A DNA stretch of 15,875 nucleotides from Treponema sp. (GCA_031283905.1 JAITAW010000098.1:1-15875), one strand, 5' to 3'. Positions 1 through 7,065 are shown, counted from the first letter of the stretch. Made by a program: numbers and translations. The notes: a model not told the origin generated them from the sequence alone.

Positions 1-357
1 TCCGATATTTGCGTGTATCTTTCCAATCAGGATTACATCACCAGGCTGGAGCATATCCCGCAGATGGCGGAGTCCGCAAGCAAAATGGTAACGGAAAGCA
101 TAGATGCGTTTGTAAAAAAGGATGTGGAACTGGCGCAGTCGGTTATTACCCGCGACGATGTGGTGGACGCTCTTTTCTCAACCGTGAAAAAAGACTTGAT
201 CGCCCTGGTGCATGAAAACGCAAACAACGGCGAACAAGCCTTCGATCTTCTGCAAATAGCGAAGTACTACGAGCGCATCGGCGATCATGCGGTCAATATC
301 GCCGAATGGGTCATTTTTTCCATAACGGGCATTCACAAAAACAAACAAGTCTTTTAA
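1..357 (+). CDS. phoU: PhoU, phosphate signalling regulator (C-terminal part)
   Basis: Partial gene; the reading frame is open from base 1 and ends with TAA at 355-357, giving about 118 residues. PhoU is a cytoplasmic three-helix-repeat metal-binding protein that links the Pst phosphate transporter to the PhoR kinase and damps Pho signalling. The window opens just inside the first metal motif (only S-D-I is left). The second repeat carries the hallmark motif Y-E-R-I-G-D-H-A-V-N-I-A-E near the C-terminus. Usual PhoU length is about 220-240 residues, so roughly half is outside the window; any pst genes would lie further upstream and cannot be seen. The following PhoB/PhoR-like pair supports the call. 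A GTG at 13 could be mistaken for a start but lies in the middle of the domain. Confidence 0.9.
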   Translation, partial: SDICVYLSNQDYITRLEHIPQMAESASKMVTESIDAFVKKDVELAQSVITRDDVVDALFSTVKKDLIALVHENANNGEQAFDLLQIAKYYERIGDHAVNIAEWVIFSITGIHKNKQVF

Positions 358-389
358 CTAGCGTGACGTTTTTTAACTAGCGGAATGCC
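352..389 (+). repeat. 19-bp direct repeat pair across the phoU stop
   Basis: The 12-mer ttttaactagcg occurs at 352-363 and again at 371-382, a 19-base period. The first copy includes the phoU stop codon. The core TTAACT resembles the half-sites that PhoP-type regulators bind as direct repeats, but the known period is 11 bases, so a regulatory role is only a guess. A small duplication is the alternative. Confidence 0.55.
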
Positions 390-411
390 GTATTGAAAAT
401 CTGACGGGATA

Positions 412-429
412 CGCACTAAGGTTAGTGCG
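412..429. promoter_or_regulatory. Perfect dyad upstream of the response regulator gene
   Basis: The arms cgcactaa and ttagtgcg are separated by only two bases (gg). This suits a dimeric-protein operator better than an RNA hairpin. It lies about 60 bases upstream of the start at 490, about 14 bases after a TTGAAA (393-398) that could be a -35 element, though no convincing -10 follows. A weaker stem, gcgcc/ggcgc at 442-446 and 454-458, is followed by gtttt and could be a weak terminator for phoU. Confidence 0.4.
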
Positions 430-489
430 CGATACACGCCTGCGCCGCGATATGGCGCGTTTTGGGGAAGGGACAAGGAGAAAGGAGCA

Positions 490-1188
490 ATGCACAAGCT
501 ATTTGTGGTAGAGGATGATGACAATATTCGAGAATTGCTGATGTACGCCTTAACTCAATCCGGTTTCAACGTTTCCGGTTACGCGGACGGTAGACTTTTT
601 TACGAAGCGCTTAACGCCGCTGTTGCGGACGCCAAAACGCCCGCTCTGATACTGTTGGACATCATGCTCCCCGGAGAAGACGGAATTTCGCTTCTCAAGA
701 AAGTGAGGGCGTCCGGGAAAACGGAAAAAATCCCGATCATCATGCTCACCGCAAAGGGCGCTGAACATGATCGGGTTAAGGGGCTGGATTTAGGCGCGGA
801 CGACTACATCACAAAGCCTTTCTCCGTGATGGAGGTTGTCGCCAGAATTCGGACGGTACTGCGCAGGATCACCCCAAAAACAGACGCGCTCGCTGATCTC
901 GTTGCCGGTAGCATCACGCTTTCCCCGGGCAAGCGGGTCGTCCATGTCAATGGAACGGAAATAACCATAACCTACAAAGAATTTGAATTGCTGTACTATC
1001 TCATGCGAAAAAAAAACATTGTTCTAACCCGTGAAGCCATACTGAACCGCGTCTGGGGAAGCGATTATTTTGGAGACAGCAGAACCGTCGACATGCACAT
1101 CAAGTCGCTTCGGCAAAAATTAGGGGAAGCCGGCGGAATCATTAAAACCGTACGCAACGTAGGGTATAAAATAGAGGATAAGGCATGA
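490..1188 (+). CDS. phoB: PhoB/PhoP-type response regulator (OmpR family)
   Basis: DNA-binding response regulator of 232 residues, the standard OmpR/PhoB length. The receiver domain (about 1-120) has the acidic pocket E8-D9-D10, phospho-acceptor D57 in L-L-D-I-M-L-P, switch T86 in M-L-T-A, and K108 in T-K-P-F. A winged-helix C-terminal domain (about 130-230) ends with the typical R-T-V-D-M-H-I-K-S-L-R recognition helix and the V-R-N-V-G-Y-K wing. The start is supported by a strong ribosome site (aaaggagc) just before ATG. It follows phoU on the same strand and overlaps the kinase gene, so it is probably its partner in phosphate-starvation control. The Pho assignment rests on this context; the domains alone only say OmpR family. 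Confidence 0.9.
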   Translation: MHKLFVVEDDDNIRELLMYALTQSGFNVSGYADGRLFYEALNAAVADAKTPALILLDIMLPGEDGISLLKKVRASGKTEKIPIIMLTAKGAEHDRVKGLDLGADDYITKPFSVMEVVARIRTVLRRITPKTDALADLVAGSITLSPGKRVVHVNGTEITITYKEFELLYYLMRKKNIVLTREAILNRVWGSDYFGDSRTVDMHIKSLRQKLGEAGGIIKTVRNVGYKIEDKA

Positions 1189-2930
1189 AAAAACATATTT
1201 ATTTGAGTATGGCGCTGCTCGCCAGCGCGAGCCTCGCGCTCGCATCGGGCGTATTGTGCCTCATTTTTTATCATCAATTCTCAAGCTATCTGCAATCTGA
1301 TGTGAAGCGGCGGACGCAACTGCTCAAGGACGCGCTCGCCGGTTCAAACGCCGCTCGCACGGCTCAGTTTGACGCGCAAGAGATCGCGTCAAACAGGCTG
1401 TTTTCCGCGCTTGCTGATGATATGCGCATCTCAATTGTCAGTCCGGATGGGATCGTGCTGTACGATAACACCATTGCGGCGGAAACCCTTGAAAACCACA
1501 GGGATCGGGAAGAAATTCGCGCCGCGCGGAACGCCGGTTTTGGAGAAAGCCGCCGGTTTTCCAGTTCCTTGCAACAGGAGACGTACTATTACGCGGTGGA
1601 ACTGCCGAACGGCTGGATTTTACGCGCGGCAAGAACCACCGGCAGTTTCTTTACGCTATTCGGGCGGGCGTTGCCCGCCGTTTTCGGCGTGGTGATCTGC
1701 GCAATCATCATCTGCTACATTGCCGCCGGCAGCCTTACCGACCGCATTGTTAAGCCGCTTAACGCCGCGCGCCTTGACGGCGACATCACCGCTCCTTACG
1801 ATGAGCTTATCCCCTTTGTCCGCGCCATTGAGAAACAGCGCGGGCAAATAGCCGGACAGCTTGCGTCTTTACAGGAACGGTCGAACGCCATAAACGCCAT
1901 CATGGAAAATATGAGCGAGGGCGCGGCGCTGCTCGACCGCCGCGGAATCATACTTTCCGCGAACAAGAGCGTCCTGCGGATTTTCGGCGTGGACGCGCCC
2001 ATGGAAGGGAAAAACATCCTTGAGCTTCTCCGCGATATTACGCTTCTGGAATACACGCGCAACGCGCTGACCGGAAGCCGCGGCGAAACGGATATGGAAA
2101 GGGCGGGACGGGAGTACCGCGTGTATTTCAGTCCGGTTACGGACAACGGAGCGATTCTGCTGTTCCTTGACGTTACCGAGAAATCAAAGGCGGAAAAACT
2201 GCGCCGCGAATTTTCGGCTACTGTTTCCCACGAACTGAAAACGCCGCTCACCAGCATATCCGGTTATGCGGAACTGCTGGACAGCGGCATGGTTCAAGAG
2301 GGAGATAAAGCCGCGTTCATCCGCAAGATAAAAGACGAGTCGTGGCGTTTGCTCTCGTTGATCGAAGATATTATGTTGCTGTCCCGCCTGGACGAGGGAG
2401 AAAACCGTAGCAGCCCGTTTGCCGCCGTGAACCTCGCCGCCGCCGCGAAGGAGAGCGCGGCGGCGCTGACGCAAAAAGCCTCGGAATTGGGCGTGTCCAT
2501 AACCGTAAAAGCCGATGACGACGCTGCAAACAGCGAAGACACCATTGTCAACGCGAACCCGTCCATGATGGCGGAACTGTTTTTCAACCTGATAGACAAC
2601 GCGATAAAGTACAACAAGCCGGGCGGGTCGGTGACGGTCGAAGTTGCGGAAAGCGACGGACTTGTCGCCGCGTCCGTATCGGACACGGGCCTCGGGATTC
2701 CCAAAGAAGCGCAAAGCAGGGTGTTCGAGCGGTTTTACCGCGTGGACAAATCGCGCTCCAAAAAAACGGGCGGAACCGGGCTTGGACTTGCGATTGTCAA
2801 GCATATAACCGCCGCGCATAACGCGGAAATCACTCTGGACAGCCGCGAAGGTGAAGGGACAAAAATAACGGTTTATTTTAAGCGTCCGTCTGACCGGTCA
2901 AAAGACGCCGCCGCCAACAACGCGGGTTAA
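1185..2930 (+). CDS. phoR: PhoR-type membrane sensor histidine kinase
   Basis: Sensor kinase of 581 residues; its ATG overlaps the regulator's stop (ATGA at 1185-1188), indicating translational coupling. Order of parts: membrane helix about 7-29, extracytoplasmic segment about 30-160, second helix about 163-186, a short HAMP-like linker, a PAS domain about 235-330 (I-M-E-N-M-S-E-G onward), a HisKA domain with phospho-acceptor H349 in S-H-E-L-K-T-P-L, and a HATPase domain with the N box at N472 (L-I-D-N-A-I-K-Y-N), the G1 box at D500 (D-T-G-L-G-I) and the G2 box G-G-T-G-L-G-L-A-I about 527-535. All catalytic boxes look intact. It autophosphorylates and passes phosphate to the adjacent regulator. 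The phosphate-sensing role is inferred from phoU next door. Confidence 0.9.
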   Translation: MKKHIYLSMALLASASLALASGVLCLIFYHQFSSYLQSDVKRRTQLLKDALAGSNAARTAQFDAQEIASNRLFSALADDMRISIVSPDGIVLYDNTIAAETLENHRDREEIRAARNAGFGESRRFSSSLQQETYYYAVELPNGWILRAARTTGSFFTLFGRALPAVFGVVICAIIICYIAAGSLTDRIVKPLNAARLDGDITAPYDELIPFVRAIEKQRGQIAGQLASLQERSNAINAIMENMSEGAALLDRRGIILSANKSVLRIFGVDAPMEGKNILELLRDITLLEYTRNALTGSRGETDMERAGREYRVYFSPVTDNGAILLFLDVTEKSKAEKLRREFSATVSHELKTPLTSISGYAELLDSGMVQEGDKAAFIRKIKDESWRLLSLIEDIMLLSRLDEGENRSSPFAAVNLAAAAKESAAALTQKASELGVSITVKADDDAANSEDTIVNANPSMMAELFFNLIDNAIKYNKPGGSVTVEVAESDGLVAASVSDTGLGIPKEAQSRVFERFYRVDKSRSKKTGGTGLGLAIVKHITAAHNAEITLDSREGEGTKITVYFKRPSDRSKDAAANNAG

Positions 2931-2983
2931 GCCGTTTGTGAACACGCGAAAGCGCGGCGACGGGAACGGGCAGCTAAGGCTCA

Positions 2984-3177
2984 TTACCATTGCTGCGGGA
3001 GAAAACCTTCCGGCGGTTTTATCAAATCCACGGATTCTCCCGCCAGCTCAAGAACAAAAAAGCCGCATGTATGGGCATAGTCCCTTACATCGGGATCAAC
3101 CACGCCTCCGGCCATCGCCCCCAAACATTTTTTCCTACGATTATCTGAGGCAGTTCCAAAATGTCAAATTTATATAA
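2984..3177 (-). pseudogene. Remnant of an uncharacterised protein C-terminus, frameshifted
   Basis: On the minus strand, 2984-3163 is open and reads M-A-G-G-V-V-D-P-D-V-R-D-Y-A-H-T, then C-G-F-F-V-L-E-L-A-G-E-S-V, ending P-P-E-G-F-L-P-Q-Q-W-stop. That ending resembles the C-termini I recall for PD-(D/E)XK/DUF3782-like uncharacterised proteins (…G-D-x-V-K-…-P-x-x-F-x-P-K-x-W). Just upstream (3118-3177) a different frame reads F-D-I-L-E-L-P-Q-I-I-V-G-K-N-V-W-G. Adding one G to the five-G run at about 3118-3122 fuses the two into one plausible domain. The N-terminal portion is absent: the segment abuts and overlaps the stop of the ThDP enzyme gene. I see a decayed gene end, not a functional gene. 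The family name is from memory. Confidence 0.45.
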
Positions 3178-3178
3178 C

Positions 3179-4993
3179 TCACAACTCACCATCACCGGTC
3201 AATTCTTCCCGTATATGCTTTATATTTTCATCCGAGAGAAAAGGATACATGTCCTCAAGCGGCGGCGAAATCATCGATCCATCGGATAGCAGTTTTGCGG
3301 ACAGTTTCGGTTCAAAGAACTGTTGGGGGTCAAGGACAGCCTCGACCAGGACCGCTCCTTTTACGTTAAGCGCTTCGGCTACTTTTTCTTTAATTTGTGA
3401 GATTTTTTCTATTTTTATAAACGGTATCTTATATGCCTTTGCTATCCTCTCCATCTCCGGGAAGCTGATCCCGCTATCCGGGCTTACTCCGCACAGCGGC
3501 GGCTTAAACAAATTGGTCTGCGTCTGCTTTATTGAATGATACCCGTTATTGTTAAATACAAATATTTTTATGTTGAGGTTGTTATGCGCGACGGTTTGTA
3601 ATTCCTGTAGATTCATCTGGATACTCCCGTCTCCTTCAAGGCAGATAACCCGTTCCCCTCTCTTTTCAACTGCGGCTCCGATTGCCGCAGGCAGTCCGTA
3701 TCCCATTGACGCGCATCCCGAGTTTGTAAACAGCCGCTGCCCTTTTTTTACCACATCTGACTGGAACGTACAAACATACGCGCTTCCGTTTGCCGTTATT
3801 ATGGTCTCATGCTCTTCAAATTGCGCAAATAGTTCATTGATAAATACGTATGGATTTATGGGAGATTCCTTCCGATAATATTCGGGCAGACATGTAGGGT
3901 ACCGCTTATTTATGTTCCTGCTCCGCTCGAGCCATGCGCCATGTAGATTGAGCGGTTCGTTTATGTTCACGTTGAGTTGCCTGATGATGTCTTTAACATC
4001 AGCGTAAACAGGATAATCAATAGACAGGGTCGGTTTCAACAGTTCACACGGGTCTATATCGACCATAATTTTATAGGCATTCGGCGCAAAGTTTTCCCAG
4101 TTAAAACTAACTTGCCGTAGATTAAGCCGGCACCCGAGGATAAAAAGCAAATCGCTGTTTTGCACCACAAAATTTCCTCCGCGATTCCCAACGCTTCCCG
4201 CATGTCCGCAGTAGACCGCATGGTCGCACCACAAAATATCCGGCGCGTTTAGCTCCGTTACCACGGGAACATTCAGTTTTTCTATAAGTTCGATAAAATC
4301 CTCGTAAGCGCCGGACAACCGTACGCCGGTTCCGGCGAGGACAACCGGTCTCTTTGCGGTTTCAATTCTTTGCAGGATTTCCCGTATTTTATTTTCCGTT
4401 ACTGCGGAGGGAATTTCCTCCCTGTTTTCATTTTGGTTATAATGCCGGAGTTGTTCCGTTTCAACAACGGCTCCCTGCACGTTGAGCGGCACGTCAAGCC
4501 ACACCGGACCGGGGCGTCCATGCGTTGCGATGAACAGGCATTTTTCAAGAAGATAACCGATGTCAAGCGGGTTTACTATCATTTCGGCAAACTTGGTCAT
4601 GGTTTTGACGCAATCGGTGATATTGAACTCTTGATCTCCTAATTGCCGCAACGGAACCCGTGTTGATTTTATCGTTGTTGAATACTTTACCTGCCCGGAA
4701 ATTACAATCATGGGGATCGAATCAAGATAGCCCCCTAAAACGCCGGTGAGGGCGTTGGTGCCGCCGGGTCCGGTGGTAACGCAGACGGCGGCCAATTTCC
4801 CGGACGATCTCGTATACCCTTCTGCGGCTATGGCGCAGGCTTGTTCATGGTGGTTATAGATACAGCGCAATGCGCCGTGATGCCCGAAAGCGTCGTTCAG
4901 ATGCATCGCCCCTCCGCCGGTTACCGTAAATATATCGGTTATTCCGCGCATTGCCAAAAAATCCGCTATGTAGTCGGTTACACGCTGCTTCAT
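3179..4993 (-). CDS. Acetolactate-synthase-like ThDP-dependent enzyme
   Basis: Protein of 604 residues with the three-domain plan of the acetohydroxyacid synthase/pyruvate oxidase family. The N-terminal Pyr domain has catalytic E50 (N-H-H-E-Q-A-C-A) and T-G-P-G-G-T-N-A; a middle domain follows; the C-terminal domain has the ThDP/Mg motif G-D-G-S…N-N-N-G-Y. A good ribosome site (aaaggaga) precedes ATG. No IlvN-like regulatory subunit lies beside it and no other branched-chain amino acid gene is visible, so valine/isoleucine synthesis is doubtful. The run Y-H-S-I-K-Q-T-Q after the ThDP motif differs from the usual IlvB G-Y-L-G-M-V-R-Q. Lone relatives often sit in surface-sugar clusters (for example YerE-like branched-sugar enzymes), so another pyruvate-derived carboligation is possible. 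Substrate unknown. Confidence 0.8.
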   Translation of the reverse strand: MKQRVTDYIADFLAMRGITDIFTVTGGGAMHLNDAFGHHGALRCIYNHHEQACAIAAEGYTRSSGKLAAVCVTTGPGGTNALTGVLGGYLDSIPMIVISGQVKYSTTIKSTRVPLRQLGDQEFNITDCVKTMTKFAEMIVNPLDIGYLLEKCLFIATHGRPGPVWLDVPLNVQGAVVETEQLRHYNQNENREEIPSAVTENKIREILQRIETAKRPVVLAGTGVRLSGAYEDFIELIEKLNVPVVTELNAPDILWCDHAVYCGHAGSVGNRGGNFVVQNSDLLFILGCRLNLRQVSFNWENFAPNAYKIMVDIDPCELLKPTLSIDYPVYADVKDIIRQLNVNINEPLNLHGAWLERSRNINKRYPTCLPEYYRKESPINPYVFINELFAQFEEHETIITANGSAYVCTFQSDVVKKGQRLFTNSGCASMGYGLPAAIGAAVEKRGERVICLEGDGSIQMNLQELQTVAHNNLNIKIFVFNNNGYHSIKQTQTNLFKPPLCGVSPDSGISFPEMERIAKAYKIPFIKIEKISQIKEKVAEALNVKGAVLVEAVLDPQQFFEPKLSAKLLSDGSMISPPLEDMYPFLSDENIKHIREELTGDGEL

Positions 4994-5019
4994 ACTAATT
5001 CTCCTTTATTCTCTTATGA

Positions 5020-5055
5020 CCGAGCCGGTTTCGACACTCGGTTAGTTTTGAAACT
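5020..5055 (-). promoter_or_regulatory. Leader with small inverted repeats before the ThDP enzyme gene
   Basis: Between 4994 and 5082 there is a stem ccgag/ctcgg (5020-5024 and 5037-5041, 12-base loop) and a short dyad agttt-tg-aaact (5044-5055). Both lie upstream of the ribosome site. No clear -35/-10 pair was found, so this is only a candidate regulatory or terminator region for the 89-base gap behind the hypothetical gene. Confidence 0.25.
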
Positions 5056-5082
5056 CAAAATTAATTTTCCCAAACAAACGCC

Positions 5083-5664
5083 TTAGGGTATCAGCGCGTT
5101 CACCATCGGACCCCAAGGCCCTTTCTTGCCGTCGTTTTCGATCTGTACGGCAAAATACACGGCTTTCCCGCTATCCCCAAACCCGAATTCGATCACGTCC
5201 TTCTTCCGTCTGGTAAAAAAAGACTTGCGTAAATCATCGGGACCGGCAGGGGGCGTTTCCCCGGGAGCTATGACGCCGTACCAGACGCGGTAGCCCTTGT
5301 TCGCCTTGTCGTCGGGCTCGCCCGTTACATAGACGATCCTGATCCCCCGCTCGTGGTGCCCCACGAGGAACGTCTCGCCGGTTACCTGCGCCGCGGGCGC
5401 TTTTGCGGGGGTGTGGGAATTGTCGCGGGGTTTCAGTCCCAGGCTGCCATGTCCGCGGCGGTGAGCGGCGGCTTGTGAAAATACCGCTTCTTGATGTCCA
5501 TGTCCCGCGCGGTCGAAAGCCTCCTTGCATTGCGCGGTAGCCACGGGCGTGCGCGTGGCTACGTTTTGCGCCGCGCCCCGGGCGGAAAGGATGACCGCCC
5601 GGTTTTTGCCCATAGCCAATTGTCCGGCCCGTGTTCCGGGGAACCAGTTTTTTGTTAATGACAT
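5083..5664 (-). CDS. Hypothetical FN3-like protein, internally damaged
   Basis: Conserved hypothetical of 193 residues. I choose ATG at 5664 because it has a good ribosome site (agaggag, about 6 bases before) and begins M-S-L-T-K-N-W-F-P-G-T-R. The open frame continues upstream to 5892, but only through a repetitive stretch. The C-terminal half (about 95-193) looks like a fibronectin-III-like beta domain ending G-P-W-G-P-M-V-N-A-L-I-P, a pattern I recall from a multi-copy family in termite-gut treponemes and Bacteroidetes. The middle is odd: in about 5436-5513 the annotated frame is meaningless, while the frame shifted by one reads D-I-K-K-R-Y-F-H-K-P-P-L-T-A-A-D-M, which fits that family. 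A stretch between R-G-A-A and Q-N-V-A-T-R also seems missing. No signal peptide is seen. Function unknown. Confidence 0.6.
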   Translation of the reverse strand: MSLTKNWFPGTRAGQLAMGKNRAVILSARGAAQNVATRTPVATAQCKEAFDRAGHGHQEAVFSQAAAHRRGHGSLGLKPRDNSHTPAKAPAAQVTGETFLVGHHERGIRIVYVTGEPDDKANKGYRVWYGVIAPGETPPAGPDDLRKSFFTRRKKDVIEFGFGDSGKAVYFAVQIENDGKKGPWGPMVNALIP

Positions 5665-5761
5665 AATTACTCCTCTTGTGCCGCATACGGCGGCGGTTAA
5701 AATAAGCATGAACATGAGACGTTCATGGTTGATACTTGGTATGCGCCCGGTATGATTAGAC

Positions 5762-5845
5762 AAGAACGCGGCGTTTCTGCTTAAAAATGAGTTGTTTTTG
5801 ATTAAGAATGAATCGTTTTTATATACGAACGCGGTATTGTTGTAT
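5762..5845 (+). repeat. Degenerate 21-bp tandem repeat, four copies
   Basis: Four adjacent 21-base units (5762-5782, 5783-5803, 5804-5824, 5825-5845), with a decayed fifth to about 5866. Each follows the pattern aa(g/a)-aa(c/t)-g-N-N-N-cg-ttt-(t/c)t-N. Read on the plus strand, the units give K-N-A-A-F-L-L, K-N-E-L-F-L-I, K-N-E-S-F-L-Y and T-N-A-V-L-L-Y. The minus strand is open too. The plus-strand frame stays open to a stop at 5939-5941 but has no ribosome site or convincing start. Confidence 0.75.
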
Positions 5846-5901
5846 AAGCGTAAACCGCCCTTGCCTAAAAAAAATATGTTATTACCATACAAGGAATTAG
5901 A

Positions 5902-5937
5902 CTTGCGCCGATATGTTTTATACGGTCGCGGCGCAAG
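5902..5937. promoter_or_regulatory. 9-bp perfect inverted repeat (stem-loop)
   Basis: cttgcgccg at 5902-5910 pairs perfectly with cggcgcaag at 5929-5937 across an 18-base loop. No T run follows on either strand, so it is not a classic terminator. It lies 25 bases before the poly-G tract. The role could be structural or regulatory; this is inference. Confidence 0.5.
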
Positions 5938-5962
5938 GTAATTTCTGTCTAGTACACATAAC

Positions 5963-5977
5963 GGGGGGGGGGGGGGG
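5963..5977 (+). repeat. Homopolymeric tract of 15 G
   Basis: Fifteen consecutive G in intergenic DNA, about 300 bases upstream of the minus-strand hypothetical gene start (5664) and about 220 bases beyond the methylase stop. Such tracts are prone to slipped-strand length change, and in Treponema pallidum poly-G tracts are known phase-variation elements near tpr genes. Here no gene start lies at promoter distance, so any switching target is unclear. Confidence 0.9.
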
Positions 5978-6197
5978 ATTTAGGCATGGTTATAATAATG
6001 GTTTTTTGACGTAAAACAAGAGGCAAAGGAAGTACGGCGGCGGTAACGGATGAACTAAACATGCTGGACTAGCATACTATAAAACACGATGTTACGCAAG
6101 GGGATAGTAAGGAAGTGTTGGCAAATCAGAGCGGAACCGCGTATAGTTCCGTTACCGGGCGGCGCTGCGGGGAGGCGCGATGCATGACGCTAGATAA

Positions 6198-6210
6198 CCG
6201 CCTACGGCGG
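6198..6210 (-). terminator. Hairpin at the methylase stop codon
   Basis: On the minus strand, ccgccgtaggcgg forms a 5-bp GC stem with a 3-base loop and contains the TAG stop of the methylase gene. It is followed by ttatct, a poor T tract. The same 13-mer in reverse orientation is at 10400-10412. It may act as a terminator or mRNA 3' stabiliser at the operon end. Confidence 0.4.
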
Positions 6211-7065
6211 CGGGGGCGGCGTCTGGACGCTCCACGCATACATGGCAATAGCGAACGCCGAAGACACGTTGAGGCTGCCCTTTGCCCCGTAAGTGGGGAT
6301 CGACACCCGCGCTCGTGAGGAGTCCGCCACGGCAAGCGCACCGGGGCTTACGCCCAGTTCTTCGGACCCGACAATCATAACGCCGTTTGCGGGAAAGTCA
6401 AACGCTTGCGGATCAACGCCGCCTGTTTCCAGCGCGAACACCGGCGTTTGCCGGCTCAACGCTTCCAGCGATTCCAGAGACATGCGTTCCCACGGCACAA
6501 TGTCTATGCATCCCATAGCCGTTCTTTGCGCCCGCCGGTGAAGCGGATCCGCCGCAAGCGGTGAAAGCAGGATTTTCTCAACGCCGAACGATTCCGCGGT
6601 GCGGAACAATGAGCCTATGTTGAACGGGGAGCGTATGTCTTCCAAAAAGACCCGCCTATTCGGAAAAACCCTGCGTTTTGCGCCATTGAGCTTGTTTTCC
6701 GGGTCAAGAAAGTCCCAGTCCGCCCGGCTCTGTCCGGTTTCCGCGAGGAGCGCGTGTCTGACGGCGTTTATACCTCTGCGCAAAGCCTCACTGGAACGGT
6801 CGCCGCCCCGCGCCTCCGCGAGCCGCGATGCATAATACGCCTCTTGCAACGCCGCGTCAATCGCGGCGGAAACAGCGGGGGCGGTTTCCGCCGAAAATTC
6901 GGGGTCCAGCGCCAGGAGTTTTAGCGCGGATGCAATATCATCAAGGGGAATCCCCCATATTCCCGAATTGTGAAACGTCATTTCCGCTTTGCCGAACATT
7001 TTTGCTATTTTGCGGAGCCTCTGAGAACGGGGAAGAGACGCCAGTTTACGCGGTGAAATCGGCAT
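6202..7065 (-). CDS. TrmH/SpoU-family RNA 2'-O-ribose methyltransferase
   Basis: SPOUT-class methyltransferase of 287 residues. The C-terminal knotted domain (about 135-280) has all three family motifs: motif 1 at 141-160 with N149 and R155 (S-P-F-N-I-G-S-L-F-R-T-A), motif 2 at 231-242 (I-V-G-S-E-E-L-G-V), and motif 3 at about 255-270 (V-S-I-P…G-S-L-N-V-S-S-A). It transfers methyl from S-adenosylmethionine to a ribose 2'-OH in rRNA or tRNA; the exact target cannot be read from sequence. The first 130 residues are an extra, partly helical region unlike the short L30e-like domain of RlmB. Last gene of the minus-strand operon, 22 bases after the dehydrogenase-like gene. It ends in five prolines whose last codons and TAG lie in a hairpin. 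Confidence 0.85.
   Translation of the reverse strand: MPISPRKLASLPRSQRLRKIAKMFGKAEMTFHNSGIWGIPLDDIASALKLLALDPEFSAETAPAVSAAIDAALQEAYYASRLAEARGGDRSSEALRRGINAVRHALLAETGQSRADWDFLDPENKLNGAKRRVFPNRRVFLEDIRSPFNIGSLFRTAESFGVEKILLSPLAADPLHRRAQRTAMGCIDIVPWERMSLESLEALSRQTPVFALETGGVDPQAFDFPANGVMIVGSEELGVSPGALAVADSSRARVSIPTYGAKGSLNVSSAFAIAMYAWSVQTPPPPP

Larger units (their letters stand above)
5665..6201. other. 537-base gap without a convincing gene
   Basis: From the start of the hypothetical gene to the end of the methylase gene I find no credible CDS. The stretch holds a 7-bp inverted repeat catgaac/gttcatg (5707-5713, 5721-5727), a hairpin gccgc/gcggc (5680-5694) just before the ribosome site, the 21-bp repeats, a 9-bp-arm inverted repeat, a G15 tract, and a stem cggaac/gttccg (6132-6137, 6146-6151). 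The 11-mer tacggcggcgg occurs at 5686, 6033 and 6203. On the minus strand TTGCGT-17-TATGCT (about 6071-6099) is a weak promoter candidate. Confidence 0.6.

Noticed and set aside
2184..2819. 211-codon open frame on the minus strand
   Set aside because: It lies wholly inside the kinase gene opposite intact HisKA and HATPase boxes; composition (R/G/H-rich) is typical of an antisense shadow.
2938..3177. 79-codon plus-strand frame after phoR
   Set aside because: No ribosome site, proline/arginine-rich content, and the minus strand over the same bases reads as a coherent protein end.
5665..5892. N-terminal extension of the hypothetical gene to 5892
   Set aside because: The extra residues come from the 21-bp repeat region and a leader with hairpins; ATG at 5664 has a proper ribosome site.
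6115..6341. Short open frames on both strands around the methylase 3' end
   Set aside because: Arginine-rich shadows of the methylase gene with no start signals.
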